A stretch of DNA of 64,000 nt from Brachionus koreanus (Eukaryota; Rotifera; Eurotatoria; Ploima; Brachionidae). This document shows positions 10,801 to 20,607 of this stretch, one piece after another. The notes under the pieces are model-generated. The model searched no databases and was not told the DNA's origin. It worked only from the letters and a program-made list of their open reading frames with translations. The position numbers and the translations under genes are program-made. The stretch covers positions 2,237,344-2,301,343 of the forward strand of contig PJRA01000005.1 in NCBI GenBank assembly GCA_016987375.1, written 5' to 3'. Every line of letters starts with the position of its first letter. Within the stretch, counting starts at the first letter, position 1.

Positions 10801-13184
10801 GAGCTGATCCAACATTGTTTGTTTTAAGATATTCAACACATTTTTGAGCCGTATCAATATTGTCAACCACTATACTGTCTAATGCTCCACAAGCTGTTGA
10901 AATAGCAATATCGTATTTTTGATCGATTGCACCCAAATCTCCCTAAAAGATGCAAAATCTGAATTTTCTATTTTTTGAAGTTATTTTAACAATTCTTGAA
11001 AATTGGTCATTAAATATTCCAAAAAACTAGTTTAAAAAAATCAATAAAATGAGAAATTTTTTTTTCTCAAAAAAAGGAGCTAAAATATTAATTAATTTAT
11101 TTTTGTTTTTTTTTTCACTTTAAAAATATGCCTAACTGATTTTATGATTAGAGTCTGACAAAATGTATAACCGGACTTAAAAACACCTAAAATTCATTTT
11201 GATCTAGTTGCTTGCAAATTTGAAATATGATTCAAATTTTTTGATTTAAAATAAATTAACTAACCAATCTTCCATAAATTCCCATTATTTTGCCCTCTGT
11301 TTTCAATCTCATCAAAAATGATAAAACCCTATTTTGATTGCGGTTAGTAGAAAAAGAACTTTGAGCTTCGGTAAATTTAATTCTGTTTTTGTTCACAGTT
11401 TCAGCTAATGTTTTTTCTTTCAACGAAATTTGGTTCAATTCTTTATTGATGGATTCTAATTCTTGCTCAAAATTTGGAATTGTTTTTTTCTCTAGTTCAA
11501 TAGAAAGCCTTAGAAATAAACTGATTAAAACATTTAGACTCAAAATCAAAATTTCTACTTCTCCTTTTCGCTTGACTGAATCATCAATTCTTCTAGTTTT
11601 TTTTGGACATCTTCCAGTTTATTCTTTTCATAATTTTCATTGTTTAAATAAACATCGAGTTCAGATTGAGCTATGTCCATTTTTGACTTAGCCTCGTTGG
11701 CTTTTGTTTGCAATTCGGTCAAATTATCTTGAAGAGAATTTTTTTTCTCTTGATACTTTTTAGTTTCTTTATTAACTTGGTCCATTTTCAATTCAAGAAG
11801 TTTGTTAGCTGGTTCGAGTTTTTCCTCCAAGTCAGCCACTTGTTCTTTTAGCTGTTCAATTTTTTTTTCATTATTTTCAGGAACTTCTTTAAGGTTCTCA
11901 ATCTAAATAATTTTTTAAATAAAAACAACCATAAAAATCATTAAACTTACTTTTTCTTCTTCATTTGTTATGTTCTTTTGTAATTTTTTTATATTCTCTT
12001 TAGCATGTTTGATTCCTTCTCTAATTTCAACATCCTCTTTCTCAAAGTCTTCAAAATTTTTTTTCAATTTTTCGCTTAACTTTGATTTCTTATCAAATTC
12101 TCTTAGGACAAAAATTAAAATCGGTTTAAATGACAATTTTATTTTACTTTTTTTTTAAATTGCACTCTGTGACATTAGTTTCATTTTCCAAACCCAGTTG
12201 TTTCAATTTTTCATTCAACTCTGACAAATCGTTAGATATATCTTCAAAATTTTTTTTATGTTCAGCAATTTCTTGTTTTTTTTCATATCTAGAGTAAAAT
12301 TTTTTTTTTGAAAAACAAAACAAAACAAAAAAATTACATGCTTGCTTGATAATATTTATTTTTAGCTTCAATTAGCTCATTTTCTAGCTTTAGATAATTA
12401 ACTGCTTCATTCTTTGGACCCTCTAGATTGTTTTTGTCTTTTTGTAAGTTCTGAACTCGATTTGATTTTTCTGTCCTAATTTCATTGACTTTTTCAATTT
12501 CATTATTTACTTCTTCAAGCATTGGTTTGTATTTTATGGTGCCAATAATATCCTCAAGATATTCTAACAGGCCTTCATCATGCTCATTGACCGATTTTGG
12601 CTTGAGAAGAGATATTTGTTCTACCTCACCCTGTAAAATCAAAAATCTATTGTGATCAAGATCTACGTTATTTTCTCTTAGCAAACTAGCCACTTCTTTA
12701 TATTGAACCTTTTGTTCATTGATGCAATACTCAGAAGTATTGTCTTTGTATGCAGTTCTCTTTATGGTAAAATCTGAGTTCGCAACCACTTCAAATTTAT
12801 TTGGAGCCTAGCTCAAATAAACTAGAATAAAAATTAAGTAACAAAAGAAATTAGAATTACAGTTTCTTTTATTTTTCGAAAAAAAATGGTCACACTACAC
12901 GAATTTACATTTGAATGCTGATCACTATTGTGAATCAAAACACTCAATTTCTTAGTTCTGATCTTTTGAGCTCGGAAGCCAAAGACAAAAAGAAGAGAAT
13001 CTATTACATTTGATTTTCCACTTCCATTGGGTCCAATTACAGCATTAAAGCTCTTAAATAAAAACCTAGCAGTCTATTTGATTTAAAATCAAAATGAAAT
13101 TACCTGATGAAAAGGACCCAATATATTTTTGCCATAATATGATTTGAAATTTTCTATTTCAATATAGTTTATTACTAATGTCAT
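7900..13184 (-). CDS. SMC4: Condensin subunit SMC4
   Basis: ATPase of condensin, pairing with SMC2 to compact mitotic chromosomes. Ten exons: 13184-13104, 13052-12861, 12807-12338, 12288-12148, 12101-11951, 11902-11559, 11508-11265, 10942-10740, 10684-9415 and 8604-7900. Total 1266 aa, against about 1290 in human. Order: Walker A GPNGSGKSN (residues 34-42), first coiled coil, hinge (about 505-650, with GIYGRLGDLGAIDQKYD across exons 7-8 and SGGGQPQKGRMG), second coiled coil, signature LSGGEKT (about 1124) and Walker B MDEIDAALD (about 1151). The coiled coils are rich in K/E. Eight introns are short; intron 9 (8605-9414) is 810 nt. The start is the ATG just before the first conserved strand, so the N-terminal tail is shorter than in vertebrates. 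Confidence 0.96.
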
Positions 13185-13413
13185 TTTTACAAAGTGTTGT
13201 TTTAATTTTGAAAACTTGTTGCTTAAATTAGATTTCAAATTTGAATCGAATTTTGAAGAAAATCCTTCAACTTGCGTGTTTTATTTAATCATTTTTAATT
13301 TGTCTTATTTTTATTTCCAACTCAAAGTATTATTTTACATATTTTTTTTGAATTAATAAAAATCTGTTGAATATAAATATTTTCTAATTAATTTCAAAAA
13401 AATTAGATATCAG

Positions 13414-13483
13414 TATACTGTCTAATGCTCCACAAGCTGTTGAAACAGTAATATCGTATTTTTGATCGATTGCACCCAAATCT
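13414..13483 (-). pseudogene. 70-bp copy of part of SMC4 exon 8
   Basis: Matches 10871-10940 (inside the SMC4 hinge exon) at 68 of 70 bases, in the same orientation, 2.5 kb away. It begins two bases inside the source exon and contains no intron sequence. Both differences would change the amino acid if read in the SMC4 frame. It directly abuts a LINE fragment starting at 13484. It has no flanking splice context and is not expected to be used. Confidence 0.9.
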
Positions 13484-13650
13484 ATATTGATCTAATTACG
13501 TCTGAGCTTTCTCAGGGTAACAATATTGACATTTTATTCGCTAGTTTTTCAAAAGCGTTTGACCTGGTGAGTCATCATAATTAAAATTAAATTGAAAAGT
13601 TTGGAATCCATGTTATCAAAGGAAAATTACTGTAGTAAATGATAGTAAGA
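13484..13650 (+). mobile_element. Non-LTR retrotransposon (CR1/jockey-like) RT fragment
   Basis: The plus strand reads GNNIDILFASFSKAFDLVSHH (trimmed: NIDILFASFSKAFDLVSHH), the RT motif usually written DFSKAFDxVxH, at about 13510-13577. After a frame change comes KITVVNDSK, the block that follows about 40 residues later in intact elements. Heavily decayed, with no start or end visible. Confidence 0.75.
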
Positions 13651-14204
13651 TTAACGTGCAATTAAAAAATGATATTTAGTCTTCTCGAGTAGTACAGTGA
13701 ATGGTCGATGAATTGTGAAGTAATGCATAGTTGGAAAATTTAAAAACAGATTTTTTATTTTAAGAGAATGAAGTTCACAAGTTGACAGATACCTTTGAAC
13801 AAAGGGATCTAAGAATTCTAATAAAAATATGAAATGAAAGGTATAAATAAATAAGTTCTTCATCGGCTAGAGCAAACAGAGTTCTGGAAAAAATTTTTGA
13901 ATAGATTCATTAACCACGATCCCAGCATTATTAAAAGAATGAATAAAAGCCATGAATAGATTGTCTAGCTGGGGAATTCATACTTGCTTTGAATTTAAAA
14001 AAATTTAGTATATTTCTAAAAATAAATGTTAAATTATGCAAAAAAAAATTTTTCGAAACTTTTCTACCATATAATTAATTTATTTTACAAAAAAATAAAT
14101 ACTATTTTTGAATATGACTCAGATGAAGGTTCAGATGAAGAACCTGAACACGAAGAAGGAACTAAGATTGATAAAGTTCCAGGATCCAAAAAACCCCTCT
14201 TCGT
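13651..14204. other. Repeat-rich spacer with a short acidic coding-like remnant
   Basis: No complete gene. At about 14110-14195 the plus strand encodes a short acidic run (YDSDEGSDEEPEHEEGTKID) with codon use like real exons. It has no start, no partner exon and ends against the SINE poly(A) tract. It may be the relic of an exon copied here, like the SMC4 piece nearby. The rest looks like decayed LINE and AT-rich filler. Confidence 0.35.
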
Positions 14205-14410
14205 GTTTTTTTTTTTTTTTAACCCTATTCTATCCTAGTTGATAATGGGGAGGAGCTCATCTCCTTTTCAAATACCATTTTTTGATGAAGGGGTTTAAAC
14301 ATGCGCCCCGTATTGCAGAGACATTTTGAAGATTTTTCCACCTTTAGTGAGTTTTGAACCCTCCACCCTCTGCTTGCATGACTAACACACAAACCACTCT
14401 CAGTTAGCAA
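14205..14410 (-). mobile_element. SINE-like element with tRNA-type head and poly(A) tail
   Basis: On the minus strand the element opens with an A-box-like TAACTGAGAGTGG (about 14405-14393). About 45 nt later comes a B box, GGGTTCAAAACTC (about 14361-14349). An unrelated body of roughly 120 nt follows and ends in a pure A tract (plus-strand T run, about 14206-14220). Length near 200 bp, the head-body-poly(A) order and GC-richer composition than its surroundings all suit a tRNA-derived SINE. Target duplications were not identified. Confidence 0.6.
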
Positions 14411-14582
14411 TTGAAAATAAAAATAAAATAAATTTTATAGTAAATTGGGTATTCTAAAGAAAAAAAATTTAAGCAATAATTTGATTTAAATTCAGAAATT
14501 GAGCAATAATTTACGAATCATTTAGAGAAATCATCGTTTTATTTTAGGTCATCATTATTTAAATCATTTAAATTTTTTTTTT

Positions 14583-14650
14583 AGACCAGGTCTCGTGCCT
14601 TCGTTCTTTTGCGTGGGTTTACTTAGCTTTTACCACTGAGCTAAATTATT
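14583..14650 (-). repeat. tRNA-derived fragment (decayed tRNA gene or SINE head)
   Basis: The minus strand holds TAGCTCAGTGGTAAAAGC (14643-14626), a perfect D-arm/A box. At the right distance comes GGCACGAGACC (14599-14589), which differs from the B-box consensus GGTTCGAnnCC at two positions. A poly(A) run follows. The acceptor ends do not pair, so it is not a functional tRNA. It resembles a second SINE head. Confidence 0.55.
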
Positions 14651-14727
14651 TTTTTATTTAATTATGTTTAATTTTATTTCTATAATAGTCTAATTTTAAA
14701 AAACATAAATTATAAAAAGTGAAAAGT

Positions 14728-16210
14728 TTATTTTTTGTTTCTATTTCCCCAAAATTCCATAATAACTCGGACAAATTCATTTGAAGACCATCTTCCTACT
14801 AAAACATCAACTTCATTTTTGTTTATTTGCTTTAAAAGTTCTATATCATTATTTCTCATTAATTTTCGTGATTCTAACAAACTCTTTATTGAAAAAAATA
14901 TATCAAAATTTATTGGAAAAATAAAAAGTTACTTCAACAGGAAGCTTTGAAAATTCCTCTATTTTTTTCCAAGCATTGATCTGAAAATCTTCATGAGCAA
15001 TAACCTCAGTTACCAAATTTCTATCAAAAGCTTCTTGAGCAGTTAATTTTCTGTTAAATAAGAGAAATTCAGAAGCTTTCACTGGCCCCATAAGCCGTGG
15101 AAAAGTATAAGAAGAACACGCTTCTGGTGATTGTGCTATTTTTGTAAAAGGTGCATTAAATGTAGCCTTATCAGATGCAAAAACGTAATCGAAAAGACCC
15201 ATAATAGTTACTGAAATTCCAACAGCTGGACCATTAACTACCGCAATCAGTGGTTTTGAAAAATTTATAAATGCATTCACAAAATTTCTTTTAAATATAT
15301 TTAAAAAAAATGAATTTTTAATTCAAAAAAAGTTGTTTTAAAATACTACTCTAATAAAATACCACCATCCTTGGCTGCCTTTTTTATATCACTCATTGCT
15401 GCTGGAGTGCTGAAATTTGTTAAATCATTACCCGAGCAGTAATAATCACCTGCTCCAGTAATACAAACCATCAAGATATTAGGATCTTTTTCGGCTTCTG
15501 TTAAAGCTTCAATTAATTCATTGTACATCTATAATCAAAAAAGTTTAATCAAGAAACATTTAAATAATTATTTTACTTTAATAGTAATGGCATTTAGCTT
15601 AGTTGGCCTGTTTAAAACTATTTTATAAACATTGTTAAATTCAACAGATGTTTGTATATCTTGAAATATTTTTTTCTCTGATGGAGCTTGATTTGTTTCA
15701 CTTTGTTCTGATTTGACCAGTTCACTTATCAATTTTATGTATTCCATTTCAGCATCTAACTAAATAAAAAAGTACAAATATTTTTTAATTTGGAAATATT
15801 TCTTTAATTAAATTCCACTTGAGACATTGATTTTAGGTCATTCCAGGCATTCCATTTTGCGCGATTCACAAAATCTACCATACTTGGCTTAGAAGTATTA
15901 CAAGCCCCTACGGTGGCCTAAAGAAAGGCGTAAAAAACTTTTAAATTTGCATTGAATTTACTTGTTTAAATAATGCGTAAATTTTGAGTTTAACATCATT
16001 TCCAGGATCTTCTTTTAAAGTAGAAAGTCTAGTTTTGGCATCTTCAAATTCTTTGGAAACTAATGCATATTTTGATAAATGAAAGTTTCTAATTAATCAA
16101 AAGACTTGTTTTAATTTTAATTAAAGAAAATTATAAGCTTACTTTCCAAGAAAACTTGTATTTTTGGGAATCTTTCGAATTAATTTGAAACAATTTTTTA
16201 TTGACAACAT
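14728..16210 (-). CDS. ECI2: Enoyl-CoA delta isomerase 2, mitochondrial-type paralogue (ECI2-A)
   Basis: Shifts cis/trans-3-enoyl-CoA to trans-2-enoyl-CoA so that unsaturated fatty acids can enter beta-oxidation. Seven exons: 16210-16143, 16088-15962, 15917-15819, 15759-15577, 15528-15350, 15287-14933 and 14883-14728; 388 aa. The first about 35 residues ([20 protein letters not shown]...) are basic and free of acidic residues, like a mitochondrial presequence. Next come an acyl-CoA-binding domain ([16 protein letters not shown]...[12 protein letters not shown]) and a crotonase domain with [20 protein letters not shown] and [15 protein letters not shown]; the Glu in that last block is the catalytic base position of the family. 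The C-terminus (NKK) has no peroxisomal signal. Head to head with a paralogue at 17615. Confidence 0.93.
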
Positions 16211-17614
16211 TTTTAAGCGTCTAAAATTTTATTTGATCTTTGAATTCAAAATTTTTATGGATATTTATTTGATTCAGATAATTAAAAAAAATATATTTTG
16301 ACAATTCGAAAAGAATTAGCTTAACATTTTCATTTGATTTTTATTTTTCTATATCAAAATAAAAACTAATCCGACCAATTTGTTTCAACAAGAAAATTTC
16401 GGACTTAAGAATATTATCCAAAATTTATTTATTTATTTAATTGTTCATTAATTTTTTTAATTTATTTTAGATATTTTTATTTTTTAATATGAAATGGACA
16501 TTATTCGAAATATTTGTACCTCAGATTTCTTGTCCCTAATTGATAATATACAATAGAAATTCAATTAAACATATGTTCTATTCAAATTAAAAATTGAATT
16601 GATCAAATTTAACATTTGAATTGAATTTCAAATAATTTCAATGATTTTGCTATTTATAATTGATATTTTTAAATTAGAAAAATAAAATCTTTTTAAAGAT
16701 TATTCCATGATCGTATTTCAATTATGTGCTAATGTTTCTTAATTAATAGCCTGACTGACTAAATATATATAATTATATATGATTGTGCTAGCTAGTCAAG
16801 TTAGTCAAGTCACAAGGATCAGTAATCAGTCGATTTCTGCCTCACAATTTCATTTTTTTCTGAAATTTCAAATATTTAAACATGTCTAAAATCTAGCTGT
16901 ATTTTAATACATCGTTTTTAAATGTTCTATATATTTCATTTAAATCTATTGAACCTTTTTTTAATATATTTTGATTTTTAATTTATATTTTTTTTCTAGT
17001 TTTATATTTTATTCTGAAGGAACATTAGCTCAATACAAATAAAATAAATAAATAAGTTAGATTTTTTTAAAAAAATTAAAGTCGGATTAAATGTAAATAA
17101 TTTCTCATAAAATTTAATTAAATTGAAATCAGGATAGAATACAGAAATTATTTTATACAGGACATTTGAGAAAATTTATAATGCAAAAATATTATAAAGT
17201 AAAGAGAATTAGGAATTTGGACAGGGTTCCTCAAAATCCTCAATAAAAGTAAAGTCGATAGAAATGCTAAAATTTAATCAAAAATTTCAAATTTTTTTTT
17301 TAAATCTTAAAGATAATCAAAAATCATATAAAAAATTGATTTATTCATGTTTTATAATTCACTATAAGCTTATGAATAATTTTAATTAAAAAAAAATATC
17401 AAATCAAATAAGAATCTCTTGAATTTATCAATTTTTGATACTAATTGTAATTTTAGCTCTAAATCAATAAAAAAATGAAATTTAAAACAAAAATTTACTA
17501 AAATTTTTAGACAAATTAAGTGCATCGTCTAAAATTTATGCAAAAATGTAAATTTCTTAAAAATTTTTATTGACAATTCTAAATGATTTATAATTTTGAA
17601 AATCTTAGAAAAAA
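16211..17614. promoter_or_regulatory. Shared upstream region of the two divergent ECI2 genes
   Basis: 1.4 kb of AT-rich DNA between the start codons of ECI2-A (minus) and ECI2-B (plus). Both promoters must lie here. Apart from a short local repeat of GTCAAG-type units near 16794-16815, I see no motif or coding sequence. Confidence 0.5.
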
Positions 17615-18942
17615 ATGTCTACGATTGAGTTTGAAAATGCCAAAAATTTGGTCAATAAGTTGAAAAATGAACCAGATAATGATACTAAATTAAAACTCTA
17701 TGGACTTTTTAAACAAGTTTATATTTAAAATATAATTAATTTTGGTCAATTTATTTTTATAAAATTAAAAAAGGGCACAATAGGGAAGTGTAACACGCCA
17801 AAACCAGGCATGTTAGACATTGTTTCTAGATCAAAATGGAATGCCTGGAATGAGCTTAAAAAGATGTCACAAGTAAAATATAAATTTCATTCTAAGTAAA
17901 TTCTGAAATTTTTCAAAAAAAAAAGGAAGAAGCTAGAAAAGCCTACATATCTTTAGTTAGTCAGCTTTACGCTGCTGAAAATTCAAATATTGATAATTCA
18001 AACAAAAATGATACAAAATTTACATATATACTTTCTTCAATAGAATACAATCATGTTTTTAAGATTGTTCTTAATCGACCAACTAAGAAAAATGCTTTTT
18101 TAGATAAAGTAATTTTTGCTTAGACGTTAAAATGATAAATTAACAAAAAATACTTTCAGATGTATATGGAAATAATTTCGGCATTAAAGGAAGCAGAATC
18201 AAATCCTGACATAAAATTTTGTGTTTTCACTGGTGCTGGGGATTTTTTTAGCTCTGGAAATGATTTATCAAATTATTTGAAAGAAACTAAAGAACCTGAA
18301 AAAGCAATTAAACAAGGTTGTAAAATGGTCGAAGATTATGTCAATGCATTTATTAATTTTCCTAAGCCTCTTATTGCTTTAGTAAATGGCCCAGCCATTG
18401 GCATAAGTTTTACAATTCTTGGACTTTTTGATTTGGTTTTTAGCAGTGAAAAAGCTTTTTTTTATGCACCGTTTACTCGATCAGCTCTTGTACCTGAGGG
18501 CTGCTCTTCATTTACTTTTCCCCGACTCATGGGCCATGCAAAAGTAGCTAAACAAAAATACTAAACTAATTATATTTTATTTTTTATAAGGCTAGTGAAA
18601 TTCTTTTATTTAATAGAAAATTAAGTGCTCAAGAAGCGTTTGAGCGCAATTTAGTTAATTCTGTTTTTCCACATGATCAAATGGAAGAGCTTTTCAAAAA
18701 AAAAATAGAAGAACTTTCAAAATTGAATTGCCATGTAAATTTTTAATTTATTTCAAAAAAAAATAACAGAAAAATTATTTTTTAAGTCATTAATAGAGTC
18801 TAAAAAGTGTTTGAGAGCCCAATGTCGAGAACAACTAATGAAAGTCAATCATGATGAAATGAAAATGCTAGAAAAAAGACTTTTGTCAGGAGATTTCATG
18901 GAGTCAGTGATGTCGTTTATGACAAAAAAGCCAAAATTATAA
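17615..18942 (+). CDS. ECI2: Enoyl-CoA delta isomerase 2, paralogue without presequence (ECI2-B)
   Basis: Six exons: 17615-17716, 17774-17872, 17926-18108, 18160-18543, 18591-18734 and 18787-18942; 355 aa. It starts directly with the acyl-CoA-binding domain (STIEFENAKNLVNKLK...LFKQGTIGKCNTPKPG), so it lacks the mitochondrial leader of its neighbour. The crotonase domain has GAGDFFSSGNDLSNY, NGPAIGIS and VPEGCSSFTFPRLMG with the catalytic Glu kept. It ends in KPKL, close to but not the canonical peroxisomal SKL-type signal. Exons 2, 3 and 6 have exactly the same lengths as in ECI2-A (99, 183 and 156 nt), showing a common origin; the intron in the middle of the crotonase part differs. Its stop is 49 nt from the stop of the convergent CISD3-like gene. 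Confidence 0.93.
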
Positions 18943-18991
18943 TATGACTTAAAATTAGGAAATTTATTTATTTTATCAAATAAAAAGAAAT

Positions 18992-19669
18992 TTATTTTAG
19001 ACTAATTCCTTTTTGTACTTCAGCAGATTTGTGGGTTCCGTCACAGAACGGTCTATCATTTGACTGCTTGCAATTACAGAACCATACATCTTTATTTTCG
19101 TCAGCTATATACTTAATGGGTCTATATTTTGGCTGTCTTTTGACAAGATGAGTTGTCCAAAGCATTTTGTGAGTTGAATCACAGAATGGCTAAATTATTA
19201 ATTTTAATTATTGGATAGAACGCTGTTAAAATTGGCTTACTTGATTATTGCTGTATCCGCATGTACAAAAAGAATAAACTTTTCCCTTTTCGACTTTAAA
19301 TTTGAAGGGAAATTTTTCATATATTCGACCCTTAGGCGGACCATCTAGAGAATATTCATCTTGGAAAAGTGGTGCTTCTGGGTGTCGTCTAATGTTAAAA
19401 ATTTTCTTTATGTACTCATTTTCTTCATTTTTAGCTGATACAGCGTAATCTTCATTACCATCAATAGTTGGTGGATAGCTTATTTTATGAATCACTATTC
19501 TAGATTGATACCTGTAGCGATTTGCTGTAGATTGCTTCATTTTTATTGAATTGAAATATTACAAAATTTTTTGAATCGTTTTTAATAATTTGCTTACTTT
19601 CTGATAATAAAATTTTAGGCTATTTGCAGCTTCTTGAAAAAATGAATTTTTTCGAATCAAAATATTCAT
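18992..19669 (-). CDS. CISD3: CDGSH iron-sulfur domain protein, CISD3 type
   Basis: Matrix 2Fe-2S protein with two CDGSH domains in one chain. Three exons: 19669-19598, 19534-19241 and 19189-18992; 187 aa. Motif 1, CTCGYSNNQPFCDSTH, is split by the second intron; motif 2 is CNCKQSNDRPFCDGTH. Both keep the three Cys and one His that hold the cluster. The first exon (MNILIRKNSFFQEAANSLKF) looks like a mitochondrial presequence. An ATG at 19540 gives a longer ORF but falls in the 63-nt first intron, which ends AAG just after it. The chain is longer than the about 127 aa of human CISD3, through an extra segment (about residues 25-85) before the first domain. Confidence 0.9.
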
Positions 19670-20607
19670 TTTTTTTAATATTAATAAAAAAAAACAATTT
19701 AAAAATTTAAAAAAAAAGCTTATTTACTGCATTAAATAATGCAAATTAAATGATCATGTATTAAAAATTTGTCTTAAAATTAAATAAGTTTCTTAGCTAA
19801 AATGGCAATTTATTTTTGATAGAATAAAAATATACAAATATCAATTCAAGACATAGGAAACAGGAAAAAGCCCTATTACTAATAAAATTTCTGCTTTTGA
19901 TGCTTTTTAAAAAGATTTTTAAAAATTGAAATGAAATCAGCTAAAATTTTTCAACATTTACTCAGAAAACAAATTCTTTTTGATTCTCTATCTTTAAATT
20001 GAAAAATTGATCATCACCAATGAAAAGTTTATAAATCATAACAAACATACCTTCATGAATTCAAGACAAGTTCCAAACAGCGATCAATCTTTGACGAATT
20101 TACCCAAAAAAAAACAAGACTCATGAAAAAACTGTTCTTGTCAAAATTCAAAGTAAACTTCTTCACTAACAGAGTAGCATTCATTATCATATGTATATAC
20201 TATAGAAAATTAAATTTTTTAGAAAATAGAAAAGAAAATTTATTTTAAAAAAAAACATCTAATAAGAAATATTAATTTAAAGAAAAATGATCAATGATCC
20301 ATTATTTATTTTGATAAAGAAATCAAATTGTTTAAACTAAAAATTTTTCAAATAATTCTTTTAACAAATGTTTAGCGATAATAACATGCTGATTTAATTT
20401 TTAGGATATAAAAATTAATCATAAATTGTCTCTAGTTAAAAATCAGGTATATCATATTTTCAATTAAATTTAATTGAATAAATCAAGCTTAATATTTTAA
20501 TTATTTATTTTAAAATCTAGAAATATATTTGATTGAGCTTTGTATAAGGAATGTATTTATTCTTTCATAAATAGAAATATTCTAAAATAAAAAATTAATT
20601 TTTTTTT
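19670..20607. other. AT-rich intergenic stretch, nothing recognised
   Basis: Between the 5' end of CISD3 and the 3' end of BLTP2 (both minus). It should contain the CISD3 promoter. No coding sequence, repeat or RNA gene was found by eye. Confidence 0.55.

Noticed and set aside
13651..13863. 70-codon minus-strand ORF
   Set aside because: No motif, low complexity, in a decayed repeat island.
19226..19540. ATG at 19540 as the start of the CISD3-like gene
   Set aside because: A leader exon at 19669-19598 with a good donor joins in phase at 19534, placing this ATG in the intron.
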